From an uncultured Bacteroides sp. (GTDB lineage: Bacteria > Bacteroidota > Bacteroidia > Bacteroidales > Bacteroidaceae), in the NCBI GenBank assembly GCA_905197435.1, contig CAJJYX010000031.1:1-21304 (forward strand): DNA of 21,304 nucleotides, written 5' to 3'. Under the pieces are notes generated by a model, which was given only the letters and a program-made list of their open reading frames with translations, did no database searches and was not told the origin of the DNA. The translations under genes were made by a program, and so were the position numbers. This document shows, in pieces, positions 1-7,396 of this stretch (its first letter is position 1; each line of letters starts with the position of its first letter).

Positions 1-68
1 CCGACAGATGAGATTGAATGAGAATAGAGCATGACACAGTTTAATTTACACAACCTCTATTTTACTTT

Positions 69-1409
69 TTATCTGCCCAGCAGTTCCTTTTCGGCAGCCT
101 GCATCGTTTCAAAATTAAAGCCATCCACCACTTTCTGCATCAATGCAGTAATTTCATCATTGCAAAGGTTTCCGATACTTCCTTCATGGGTATGGTGCAC
201 TTTCTTATCATGCGCAAAGTTTCCGGCTTCAATATCCAGCCCCACTTTCTTGTAGGCATCACGGAAAGGCATTCCTTCACGTGCCAGGCGATTCACCTCT
301 TCCACACTGAAGATAAGCAGATACTTATCATCATCAAGAATATGCTCGTTCACCTTGATTTCATTCATAATGTAAGTCGTCATCTGCAGACAGTCTTTCA
401 ACTCCTGAAACGCGGGTAGGAAGACCTCTTTGATAATCTGCAAGTCACGGAAATAGCCGGAAGGAAGATTATTGGCTATCATCATAATCTGCTGGGGAAG
501 GGATTGCAGCTTGTTGCACTTGGCACGCGTCAGTTCAAAAACATCCGGATTCTTCTTGTGAGGCATAATACTGGAACCGGTGGTGCAATCGTCCGGAAGC
601 TTCACAAAGCCGAAATTCTGACTATTGAACAGACATGCATCAAAAGCCAATTTGGATATCGTTCCAGCTACACTGGCAAGAGCAAAGGCTACATTACGTT
701 CCATTTTACCACGCCCCATCTGGGCATATACCACGTTGTAATTAAGAGAGTCGAATCCCAAAAGACGGGTAGTCATCGTACGGTTCAACGGAAATGAAGA
801 GCCATATCCCGCAGCAGAGCCCAAAGGATTACGGTTGCACATCTTGAAAGCAGCCTGAAGGAACAACATATCGTCTACCAAGCTCTCAGCATATGCCCCG
901 AACCAAAGCCCGAAAGAAGACGGCATGGCTATCTGCAAGTGGGTATACCCCGGCATCAACACATTCTTGTAGCGTTCGCTCTGCATAATCAATACATGGA
1001 ACAATTGCTCCACAGCTTCCGCCACTTCCTTTATCTCCGCACGGGTAAAGAGTTTCAAGTCAAGCAGCACTTGGTCGTTGCGCGAACGTCCACTATGTAT
1101 TTTCTTGCCTACATCACCCAAGCTGCGTGTCAGCATAAGCTCCACTTGAGAGTGGACGTCTTCTACCCCCTCTTCTATTACAAATTCTCCACGCTCGGCC
1201 ATTGCATAGATATTCTTCAACTCGACAAGCAGTTGCTGCAGTTCTGCCTTCGTCAGCAAGCCTATACTTTCGAGCATCGTGATGTGTGCCATGGACCCCA
1301 GCACATCATACTTTGCCAAATAAAGATCCATTTCACGATCACGACCTACCGTGAAGCGTTCGATATCCTTATTTACCTGAACGGATTTTTCCCAAAGTTT
1401 CTGAGCCAT
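69..1409 (-). CDS. argH: Argininosuccinate lyase
   Basis: Cytosolic enzyme of the last arginine step, splitting argininosuccinate into arginine and fumarate. It belongs to the fumarase/aspartase superfamily and normally works as a homotetramer. The 446-residue product is close to the usual length of about 460. Visible signatures are HSGRSRNDQ (residues 105-113), the TH pair at 156-157 that holds the general-acid histidine, and the superfamily signature GSSIMPHKKNPD (278-289) with the mobile-loop serine. The start MAQKLWEK is the natural N-terminus for this family. The gene follows the SRPBCC gene by 25 bases on the same strand and is probably co-transcribed with it. A transcarbamylase of the same pathway lies about 13.5 kb away in this window, so arginine genes are scattered here. 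Nothing looks damaged. Confidence 0.97.
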   Translation of the reverse strand: MAQKLWEKSVQVNKDIERFTVGRDREMDLYLAKYDVLGSMAHITMLESIGLLTKAELQQLLVELKNIYAMAERGEFVIEEGVEDVHSQVELMLTRSLGDVGKKIHSGRSRNDQVLLDLKLFTRAEIKEVAEAVEQLFHVLIMQSERYKNVLMPGYTHLQIAMPSSFGLWFGAYAESLVDDMLFLQAAFKMCNRNPLGSAAGYGSSFPLNRTMTTRLLGFDSLNYNVVYAQMGRGKMERNVAFALASVAGTISKLAFDACLFNSQNFGFVKLPDDCTTGSSIMPHKKNPDVFELTRAKCNKLQSLPQQIMMIANNLPSGYFRDLQIIKEVFLPAFQELKDCLQMTTYIMNEIKVNEHILDDDKYLLIFSVEEVNRLAREGMPFRDAYKKVGLDIEAGNFAHDKKVHHTHEGSIGNLCNDEITALMQKVVDGFNFETMQAAEKELLGR

Positions 1410-1416
1410 AAAATTG

Positions 1417-1430
1417 AGTTATAAGTTATA
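1417..1430. repeat. Two tandem AGTTATA words at the SRPBCC-argH junction
   Basis: Two perfect 7-base copies of AGTTATA lie in the 25-base gap upstream of the argH start. The tract is very short and could be chance. It is listed because similar short-word repeats occur at other gene junctions in this window. Confidence 0.5.
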
Positions 1431-1434
1431 ACGA

Positions 1435-1845
1435 CTAATATTGTATCATCGCCAGCATATCTGCCATCTTCTCCAACCCTTCCTGCAAGGGCTTCTGTAC
1501 CATAGTTTTCATAAACGGATTTATCTCCATGCCGATGGTCAGCTTCATCTTGCATTCGGTTTCGGTTACAGGCACAATCTGTATCCACAGATTGAACGGC
1601 AGCGGTGAAGTGGTTGTTGCAAACTTAATGCACTTGCAAGGTTCCTTTTCCACAATCTGCAGCGTAATCTTTCCTACGGGAGCTACTTCTATCGTCATAC
1701 TCTCCTCATCAAAACTCAAGTTCTTCACTTTGTCTTCAGGCAGACGGTCCTTCACCTTCTCCAGATTGCTCAGGTTGGAAAGTGTCTTATAAACAGCTTC
1801 TTGCGAAGCCGGTACTACCTTTACTCCACTCTCAAATTTCGTCAT
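1435..1845 (-). CDS. SRPBCC (START-like/polyketide cyclase-type) small protein
   Basis: A 136-residue cytosolic protein with the pattern of the SRPBCC helix-grip fold. It has an N-terminal strand (FESGVKVVPAS), a helix with a SNLxNLEKVKDRLPED segment, then alternating beta strands (ITLQIVEKEPCKCIKFATT, FNLWIQIVPVT, CKMKLTIGMEI) and a long C-terminal amphipathic helix (MKTMVQKPLQEGLEKMADML). Such proteins hold a hydrophobic ligand in a deep pocket, but no ligand can be named from sequence. There is no signal peptide or membrane segment. It lies between pyrE and argH on the same strand, which does not point to a particular job. The family assignment is fairly secure; a function is not. Confidence 0.8.
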   Translation of the reverse strand: MTKFESGVKVVPASQEAVYKTLSNLSNLEKVKDRLPEDKVKNLSFDEESMTIEVAPVGKITLQIVEKEPCKCIKFATTTSPLPFNLWIQIVPVTETECKMKLTIGMEINPFMKTMVQKPLQEGLEKMADMLAMIQY

Positions 1846-1860
1846 AATCCAATCGTATTT

Positions 1861-1909
1861 AAAAAGAAAAAAGAACTATCCGGACAGAATCTATCCGAAT
1901 GGCTCTTTT
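1861..1909 (-). terminator. Probable hairpin terminator downstream of pyrE
   Basis: Read on the minus strand, AAAAGA and ATTCGGA pair with TCCGGAT and TCTTTT around a 9-base loop, with a 3-base internal mismatch. A run of T and C (TTTTTTCTTTTT) follows directly. It lies between the pyrE stop and the SRPBCC start, so it would end or attenuate pyrE transcription before the SRPBCC-argH pair. Confidence 0.55.
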
Positions 1910-1939
1910 ATCCATATTGACATTTTTACAAATAAGTTC

Positions 1940-2578
1940 TTATTTCCCTGATTCCCAATGTGCAGGGTCTTTACGCCATTCATTCAAAGTCGCCACATCT
2001 TTTTCCTCGATATAGCCCGTACGCAATGCCACTTCCATCACAGCTTCGTAATTAGTCAGCGTCACCAAAGGCACTTTGGCATCTTTGAAAGCCTTTTCGG
2101 CAACCGGGAAACCATAAGTATAGGCAGCAACCATACCGATAACCTCACATCCGTCACGGCGAATAGCTTCCACTGCCTTCAAGCTGCTTCCGCCCGTAGA
2201 AATCAAATCTTCTACGACCACCACCTTCATGCCGGGACGAAGTTCGCCTTCAATCAAATTCTCCAATCCATGGTCTTTCGGAGTGGAGCGTACATATACA
2301 AACGGCAGGTTCAATGCATCGGCCACCAAGGCACCTTGTGGTATAGCTCCTGTAGCCACACCTGCAATGGCATCTACCTGTCCGAAACGTTCCAAAATCA
2401 AACGCGTAATTTCAGTCTTCACAAAATTACGGAGAGAAGGATAAGAAAGGGTTTTGCGGTTATCACAATAAAACGGGGACTTCCATCCGGACGCCCAAGT
2501 AAACGGGTTAGCCGGTTGTAGTTTAATCGCTTTTATCTTCAGCAACTTCTCTGCAAACAATCTTTCTAAAGTTTTCAT
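1940..2578 (-). CDS. pyrE: Orotate phosphoribosyltransferase
   Basis: Cytosolic pyrimidine-synthesis enzyme that joins orotate to PRPP to give OMP. The product is 212 residues, the normal size. The PRPP-binding motif of type I phosphoribosyltransferases is visible as VVVVEDLISTGGSS (residues 119-132, acidic pair E123-D124). The flexible-loop region KDHGLENLIEGEL (101-113) carries the lysine and histidine expected in OPRTases. GWKSPFYCDNRKTL (31-44) is the usual N-terminal substrate segment. The start follows a good -7 promoter element by about 30 bases, so the gene probably has its own transcript although recX lies 82 bases upstream on the same strand. A hairpin follows the stop. Confidence 0.96.
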   Translation of the reverse strand: MKTLERLFAEKLLKIKAIKLQPANPFTWASGWKSPFYCDNRKTLSYPSLRNFVKTEITRLILERFGQVDAIAGVATGAIPQGALVADALNLPFVYVRSTPKDHGLENLIEGELRPGMKVVVVEDLISTGGSSLKAVEAIRRDGCEVIGMVAAYTYGFPVAEKAFKDAKVPLVTLTNYEAVMEVALRTGYIEEKDVATLNEWRKDPAHWESGK

Positions 2579-2610
2579 AGCAAAACTAATCTATTATGAT
2601 AAATATGGCA

Positions 2611-2618
2611 CAAAAATA
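2611..2618 (-). promoter_or_regulatory. Bacteroides-type -7 element for pyrE
   Basis: TATTTTTG on the minus strand matches TAnnTTTG, 32 bases before the pyrE ATG. At 19 bases upstream the -33 position reads TTC rather than TTG, so this is a one-element match. Confidence 0.5.
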
Positions 2619-2660
2619 CGGAAACAGAACGAGAATAGAAAAGAGAAAGCCGATATTTTT

Positions 2661-3140
2661 TCATTCAAGACAGTCATTTTCCTCAGAAACGGCAATGCAA
2701 CGGCATATATCCTTCATTTCAAATCCTCTGCTCAATGCAAAACGAACCAGTTTACCATTCAATTCATATTCGTTTTCGGCACGGACGCTTTTCCGCTTTG
2801 CCGCCAGCAGTTTCTGCAGAACAGCATGATATTCCTCTTCATCGATCTCATTCAGATAAGGGCGATAGACAGACGAAGATATCTTTTTCAATTGAAGTGC
2901 CTGCCCAATCTTCATCTTGCCCCACTTGGCAAAGCGGTATTTGTCGCTGATGAAAGCACGGCAAAAACGCTCCTCATCAATATACTTTTCTTGTTCCAAG
3001 CGGTTGATTATACGGTCTATGGCATCATAAGCAATGCCCCAACGTTGCAGTTTCTCAGCAATCTCCGTCCGGCAATGCTCGGCAGTGGAACAATAAGCTG
3101 CCACTCTGTTCAAAGCTTCTGTTTCAGTTATTCCCATCAT
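2661..3140 (-). CDS. recX: RecX-family regulatory protein
   Basis: A 159-residue protein of the RecX family, which binds RecA filaments and restrains recombinase activity. The family layout of three-helix tandem repeats is visible. The N-terminal ALNRVAAYCSTAEHCRTEIAEKL is followed by the hallmark segment IINRLEQEKYIDEERFCRAFI (about residues 43-63, matching the Lxxxxyi(D/N)DxrFAraf pattern). A second repeat follows with KYRFAKWGKMKIGQALQLK. Its ATG overlaps the prmC stop in an ATGA junction, so the two are translationally coupled and share the prmC promoter. recA is not in the window. The length is typical for Bacteroidetes. Confidence 0.9.
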   Translation of the reverse strand: MMGITETEALNRVAAYCSTAEHCRTEIAEKLQRWGIAYDAIDRIINRLEQEKYIDEERFCRAFISDKYRFAKWGKMKIGQALQLKKISSSVYRPYLNEIDEEEYHAVLQKLLAAKRKSVRAENEYELNGKLVRFALSRGFEMKDICRCIAVSEENDCLE

Positions 3141-3973
3141 CGTTCTGCAATTACATACCGGTCATTGCCGGAAATATCTTTTCGGATATGGACATTCGCA
3201 TAGCCTTGCCCGCGAAGCATCGAAGCAACAGCATCTCCGAATGCCCGGTTAATTTCAAAATAGAGCCGGCCGCCGGCCACCAACATCTTCCGCCCCAATT
3301 CACCTATACGCCGATAGAAACGGAGCGGATCATTATTTGGAACAAACAAAGCCACAGAAGGTTCCCAGCCCAAGACATTTTGTTCCATATCCTGCTTTTC
3401 CGCCTCCGTAACATAAGGCGGATTACTGACTATCACATCAAAACAATCATCCTCTACCGGCTGGTACGTCAGGACATCATGCTGCACGAACCGTACAGAA
3501 GCCTGCAAAAATCGGTTATTATCACCGGCTATGGAAAGAGCCTCTTCGGAAATATCCCAAGCAGTCACTTCCGCCTCCGGCAATTCCTTGGACAGAGTCA
3601 CGGCAATGCAACCACTGCCTGTACCAATATCAAGGATGCGGGAAGACGGAGCGACTTCCTTCAGCATTCTTTCCACCAACTCTTCCGTTTCGGGACGGGG
3701 AATAAGTACTCCCGGAGCTACTCGAAAAGTGCGTCCCAAGAAACGGGCAATGCCCTGTACATACTGTATCGGTTCAAAATTACACAGGCGGGAAAGAATG
3801 CTTTCCAATTCCCTTTTATCTTTTGAAGATAAAATCATATCTTTGCCCAGATAATAATCAATATCACTCTGGCCAAACATTTCACAACAGACTATGCGGG
3901 AAAGATTGGCGGCCTCCCGGGGAGGATAGCATTCTTGCAAAATGTTGCGGATATGTGAAATGGTTACATTCAT
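3137..3973 (-). CDS. prmC: Peptide chain release factor N5-glutamine methyltransferase
   Basis: Cytosolic SAM-dependent enzyme that methylates the glutamine of the GGQ motif in release factors RF1 and RF2. I place the start at the ATG at 3973 (MNVTISHIRN, 278 residues). The frame stays open to an ATG at 4009, but a promoter -7 element lies between the two, so the 12 extra residues would be upstream of transcription. Visible motifs are the SAM-binding ILDIGTGSGCIAVTLS and the catalytic NPPY (residues 184-187 from the chosen start). Before them is VLIPRPETEELVE, typical of PrmC. It overlaps recX by 4 bases and is divergent from ribD. Confidence 0.94.
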   Translation of the reverse strand: MNVTISHIRNILQECYPPREAANLSRIVCCEMFGQSDIDYYLGKDMILSSKDKRELESILSRLCNFEPIQYVQGIARFLGRTFRVAPGVLIPRPETEELVERMLKEVAPSSRILDIGTGSGCIAVTLSKELPEAEVTAWDISEEALSIAGDNNRFLQASVRFVQHDVLTYQPVEDDCFDVIVSNPPYVTEAEKQDMEQNVLGWEPSVALFVPNNDPLRFYRRIGELGRKMLVAGGRLYFEINRAFGDAVASMLRGQGYANVHIRKDISGNDRYVIAER

Positions 3974-3996
3974 GGGGTCAGGCCTTATTCGGGCTG

Positions 3997-4030
3997 CAAA
4001 AGTAATCATTAATTTTGATTATTCAACCAA
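3997..4030 (-). promoter_or_regulatory. prmC-recX promoter
   Basis: On the minus strand, TACTTTTG (3997-4004) fits the -7 consensus TAnnTTTG, and a TTG (4024-4026) lies exactly 19 bases upstream as the -33 element. Transcription would start near 3990, shortly before the ATG at 3973. This decides against the longer frame starting at 4009. Confidence 0.65.
4010..4017 (+). promoter_or_regulatory. Possible -7 element for ribD
   Basis: TAATTTTG matches TAnnTTTG and lies 28 bases before the ribD ATG. No TTG is present at the expected -33 position. It overlaps the spacer of the oppositely directed prmC promoter. Confidence 0.4.
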
Positions 4031-4045
4031 AAGGTAAACAAGGAT

Positions 4046-5101
4046 ATGAATTCAGAAGAAGAGAAATACATGCTGCGATGCATCCAACTGGCACAAAACG
4101 GTCTATGCAACGTAGCGCCCAACCCGATGGTGGGGGCAGTAATAGTATGTGACGGGAAAATCATAGGCGAAGGTTACCATGCGCACTATGGAGAGGCTCA
4201 CGCCGAAGTCAACGCCATCCGCTCCGTAAAAGAGGCATCCCTGCTGAGACATTCCACTATCTATGTCAGTCTGGAACCATGTTCACATTACGGCAAGACT
4301 CCCCCCTGCGCAGACTTAATCATTGAGAAACAGATTCCACGCATCGTCATCGGATGTCAAGACCCCTTCTCCAGAGTTGCAGGCCGGGGCATACAGAAAC
4401 TGAAAGATGCCGGACGTGAAGTTACGGTCGGAGTATTGGAAGCAGAATGCCGGCAACTTATCCGCAGGTTCATCACCTTCCATACCCTGAGACGCCCCTA
4501 TATCACATTGAAGTGGGCGGAATCTTCTGATAGATTCATTGATATTTCCCGCACAGACGGTAAACCGGTTATCCTTTCCAGCCCACTGACATCGATGCTG
4601 GTGCACAAAAAGCGAGCAGAGCACAGTGCCATTCTGGTAGGTACCCATACAGCCAAGCTGGACAATCCCAACTTGAATGTCCGCCATTGGTGCGGCCACT
4701 CGCCTGTGCGTATTGTGCTGGACCGGAAACAAACATTATCCTCCGGCATGCATCTGTTTGACGGCAGCGTACCGACCCTTGTATTTACAGAAACTCCGCA
4801 TGCATCGTTGCCCAATGTCGAATATCTGTCGGTTAGCGACTACCGACAGAATATTCTTCCCGCCATCATGGAAACAATGTACACACGCGGTTTACAATCC
4901 CTTCTGGTAGAGGGAGGGAGCCAAACGCTCCAGTCATTCATTGATGCCGGGTTGTGGGATGAAATCTTCGTAGAAGAAGCCCCATGCCTCCTTCACTCCG
5001 GAATCAAAGCACCTGAAATCGGAGATAAATATCCATTTACGAGAGAATATTCTTTCAGCAGGAGTTTTCGTCATTACACGGCTGCAGGAAACAGCCAATA
5101 G
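4046..5101 (+). CDS. ribD: Bifunctional riboflavin deaminase/reductase
   Basis: Carries out the second and third steps of riboflavin synthesis from GTP: deamination of the pyrimidinone intermediate, then NADPH-dependent reduction of the ribosyl chain. The 351 residues match the two-domain family. The N-terminal cytidine-deaminase-like zinc site is complete, with HAE (52-54) and PCSHYGKTPPC (cysteines 79 and 88). From about residue 150 the reductase domain begins (RRPYITLKWAESSD), with VGTHTAKLDNPNLNVR and the late LLVEGGSQTLQSFI motif. It is a single gene between two promoter regions, divergent from prmC, and no other rib gene is present. Both active sites look intact. Confidence 0.96.
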   Translation: MNSEEEKYMLRCIQLAQNGLCNVAPNPMVGAVIVCDGKIIGEGYHAHYGEAHAEVNAIRSVKEASLLRHSTIYVSLEPCSHYGKTPPCADLIIEKQIPRIVIGCQDPFSRVAGRGIQKLKDAGREVTVGVLEAECRQLIRRFITFHTLRRPYITLKWAESSDRFIDISRTDGKPVILSSPLTSMLVHKKRAEHSAILVGTHTAKLDNPNLNVRHWCGHSPVRIVLDRKQTLSSGMHLFDGSVPTLVFTETPHASLPNVEYLSVSDYRQNILPAIMETMYTRGLQSLLVEGGSQTLQSFIDAGLWDEIFVEEAPCLLHSGIKAPEIGDKYPFTREYSFSRSFRHYTAAGNSQ

Positions 5102-5121
5102 CCTCATTTCAGGGCTTTTTT
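5099..5121 (+). terminator. Weak hairpin with T-run after ribD
   Basis: AGCC pairs with GGCT (plus a T-G pair) around a short loop just past the ribD stop, followed by a run of T. The stem is only four to five pairs, so termination is possible but not certain. Confidence 0.4.
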
Positions 5122-5198
5122 ATCGAGAAAAACAGTCATATTATCTATAATTTTATATAAAACTTCCCCTTAAAGCTGTTTATAGAAAAAAATGTTCC

Positions 5199-5206
5199 TA
5201 TTTTTG
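5199..5206 (+). promoter_or_regulatory. -7 element for the lipoprotein-uppS-bamA block
   Basis: TATTTTTG followed by CA fits the Bacteroides -7 consensus and lies 29 bases before the DUF6242 start. It sits in the AT-rich 134-base gap after ribD. No clear -33 TTG is present. It would be the first promoter of the envelope gene block. Confidence 0.5.
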
Positions 5207-5235
5207 CAACTTGTAAATAAACACTAACTTTCAAA

Positions 5236-6603
5236 ATGAGAATAAAGTTTCTATCAGTAATTGTGAGTTTTCTTATTGTGTCATTTTCTATAAGTTCATG
5301 CCTTGACTCTGACGACAATTATGAATTTAGCTCCGATGCTACTATACATGCTTTTGGTATTGATACCATACATGGCAGACATTACAAATTTACAATTGAC
5401 CAGATCAATAGACTCATCTATAACAGAGATTCATTGCCTGTAGGTTCAGATACCATCATCGATCGTATCCTGATTGACACAATGACCGTTACAGGTTGGA
5501 TAACCTCAGGTTCACCTACCGATACGGTATTTGTCATGTCGGACTCCGTAGACTTAAGACCCGCCATGAATAACGATGCCGGCATGCTGTTCAAAGCACA
5601 TGCAGCCGATGGGGTTACAGTTCGCGAATATAAGCTGAAAGTTAATGTACACTTGCAAGATCCGGACTCACTTGTCTGGACAGACATGCAGGAAAGAGGA
5701 CCTATATTCTCCAATACTATCAATACCGGTAAGCAGAAAGCAATTGTACTGGGAGATGAGCTGTTTGTCTATACCTCCTACACTACCGCTTATAAGACGT
5801 CGACAGCACCCGATAAATACAATTGGAGTGAAGTCAATATCACCAACCTGCCCCCGGATGCAAAACTGACATCTGCGATAGAGTATAACAATGCACTCTA
5901 CATGGTTACAGAAAGTAAAAAAGTATTCGGTTCCACCAATGGTGCCGTTTGGACGGAAGTCACCACATTGGGGAATAACGTCATAGCCCTCATCAACGGT
6001 TTCTCCGACCAGATTTCCGGCATTGTAGAAATCGATGGAAAGCAATATTTCAATATCTGCAAGGATGGAAAGAATTGGGAAGACGCGGAAGATACGGGTG
6101 GAAGCCTTATCCTTGAGGAAGTACCGGCAGGATTCCCTACCGAAAATATATCCACCACCAGGACCAGCACCGGCAATGGTGTAGAAAAAGTGGTTCTGGC
6201 AGGAATGCCGTTAGCTAATGCTAAAGAAACAGTACCCTGGTTCTCTTTGGACGGCAAAGGTTGGGCAAGCCTGGTCAATACTTGGTATGACACATACTGT
6301 CCCGGCATGACCAACCCCGCCATCATGTACTATGGCGACATGTTCTATTGTTTCGGAGGAGAACTTGATGCCATCTACAACTCCATTACAGGCATTGCAT
6401 GGAATAAGACAGAGACCAAGTTCCTGCTACCTCAGGAGTTCAAAGGTAAAGGTGCGTACTCCATTATAGTAGAACCAACGAAAGACAAAACAGTAGCCCC
6501 AGCAGACAAGCGGGATTTCATTTGGGTAATATTTGGTGGTGACGGCACCAAGAATGAAGTATGGCGCGGACGTCTTAACAGATTGGGCTTCGAAATACAA
6601 TAA
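5236..6603 (+). CDS. DUF6242-type surface lipoprotein with propeller-like repeats
   Basis: A 455-residue predicted lipoprotein. The signal peptide [22 protein letters not shown] ends at lipid cysteine 22. The acidic LDSDDN just after it resembles the surface-export signal of Bacteroidetes lipoproteins, so an outer-face location is likely. Residues about 25-145 form a beta-rich N-terminal domain. The rest carries degenerate repeats with a D/S-x-x-G-x-x-W core: STNGAVW (233-239), CKDGKNW (275-281), SLDGKGW (337-343), SITGIAW (383-389). These resemble Asp-box or Kelch-like blades, which suggests a beta-propeller. The overall pattern matches the Bacteroides family DUF6242, function unknown. Its stop is 2 bases before the uppS start, so the two are probably co-transcribed. 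Confidence 0.8.
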   Translation: MRIKFLSVIVSFLIVSFSISSCLDSDDNYEFSSDATIHAFGIDTIHGRHYKFTIDQINRLIYNRDSLPVGSDTIIDRILIDTMTVTGWITSGSPTDTVFVMSDSVDLRPAMNNDAGMLFKAHAADGVTVREYKLKVNVHLQDPDSLVWTDMQERGPIFSNTINTGKQKAIVLGDELFVYTSYTTAYKTSTAPDKYNWSEVNITNLPPDAKLTSAIEYNNALYMVTESKKVFGSTNGAVWTEVTTLGNNVIALINGFSDQISGIVEIDGKQYFNICKDGKNWEDAEDTGGSLILEEVPAGFPTENISTTRTSTGNGVEKVVLAGMPLANAKETVPWFSLDGKGWASLVNTWYDTYCPGMTNPAIMYYGDMFYCFGGELDAIYNSITGIAWNKTETKFLLPQEFKGKGAYSIIVEPTKDKTVAPADKRDFIWVIFGGDGTKNEVWRGRLNRLGFEIQ

Positions 6604-6605
6604 TA

Positions 6606-7343
6606 ATGATGTCATATAAGGAAGAAATCGATCTAAAGCGGATACCCAAGCACGTGGCGATTATCATGGACGGTAACGGACGGTGGGCCAAGCAGCGTGG
6701 ACACGAGCGCAGCTATGGACACCATGTCGGTGCAGAAACGGTGCACGTCATTGCAGAAGAAGCCGCCAAATTAGGAGTCAGATACCTTACTTTATACACG
6801 TTCTCTACCGAGAACTGGAATCGCCCGTCGGACGAGGTAGCTGCTTTGATGGGACTTCTCTTTGACTCTATCGAAGAAGAGACGTTCATGAAGAACAATA
6901 TCAGTTTCCGGGTTATTGGAGATCTTGAAAAGTTGCCTGACAACGTACAGCAACGGCTCAGCACTTGCGTGGCACATACCTCCCACAACACGGGGATGTG
7001 TCTGGTACTGGCACTGAGCTATTCTTCCCGCTGGGAAATGACGGAAGCTGCCAGGCAAATGGCGGAATTGGTACAAAAGGGTGAGTTGGAACCCGAACAA
7101 ATCGACAGTGAGCTCATATCCCGCCATCTTACAACAAACTTCATGCCCGACCCCGACCTGCTTATACGCACCGGAGGAGAGCTCCGCCTCAGCAACTACA
7201 TGCTTTGGCAATGCGCCTATTCGGAACTTTATTTCTGTGACACCTACTGGCCCGACTTCCGTGAAGAAGAATTTCGCAAAGCCATATGTGATTATCAGAA
7301 ACGCGAACGCAGATTTGGCAAGACCAGTGAGCAAATCAGTTAA
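6606..7343 (+). CDS. uppS: Isoprenyl transferase (undecaprenyl diphosphate synthase)
   Basis: A cis-prenyltransferase that extends farnesyl-PP with isopentenyl-PP to undecaprenyl-PP, the lipid carrier for peptidoglycan and surface glycans. It works at the inner face of the membrane. The 245-residue product has the family signatures [12 protein letters not shown] (residues 21-32, with the magnesium-binding aspartate 22), [13 protein letters not shown], and the C-terminal [17 protein letters not shown] and [14 protein letters not shown]. Two ATGs stand in tandem (6606 and 6609) and the first is used here. The gene begins 2 bases after the DUF6242 stop and is followed 53 bases later by bamA, placing carrier synthesis with outer-membrane assembly. 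Confidence 0.95.
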   Translation: MMSYKEEIDLKRIPKHVAIIMDGNGRWAKQRGHERSYGHHVGAETVHVIAEEAAKLGVRYLTLYTFSTENWNRPSDEVAALMGLLFDSIEEETFMKNNISFRVIGDLEKLPDNVQQRLSTCVAHTSHNTGMCLVLALSYSSRWEMTEAARQMAELVQKGELEPEQIDSELISRHLTTNFMPDPDLLIRTGGELRLSNYMLWQCAYSELYFCDTYWPDFREEEFRKAICDYQKRERRFGKTSEQIS

Positions 7344-7357
7344 TCACCGGACACACA

Positions 7358-7386
7358 AATAGTAAATAGTAAATTGTAAAATAGTA
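7358..7386. repeat. Short AATAGTA repeat tract upstream of bamA
   Basis: Three directly adjacent 7-base words (AATAGTA, AATAGTA, AATTGTA) and a fourth copy after one extra base fill most of the 53-base gap between uppS and bamA. No promoter consensus is visible in the gap. The tract carries TAG and TAA stop triplets in several frames. Confidence 0.7.
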
Positions 7387-7396
7387 AATAAAAAAG

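Noticed and set aside
1..68. Possible gene end or regulatory site at the left edge
   Set aside because: No coding frame, hairpin or promoter consensus can be supported in these 68 bases downstream of argH.
3188..3826. A 212-codon open frame on the plus strand opposite prmC
   Set aside because: It is antisense to a gene with intact SAM and NPPY motifs and looks like a shadow frame.
5144..5186. Inverted repeat TCTATAA/TTATAGA before the DUF6242 gene as an operator
   Set aside because: The arms are 7 bases, pure AT-type, and 29 bases apart in a very AT-rich gap, so chance is likely.
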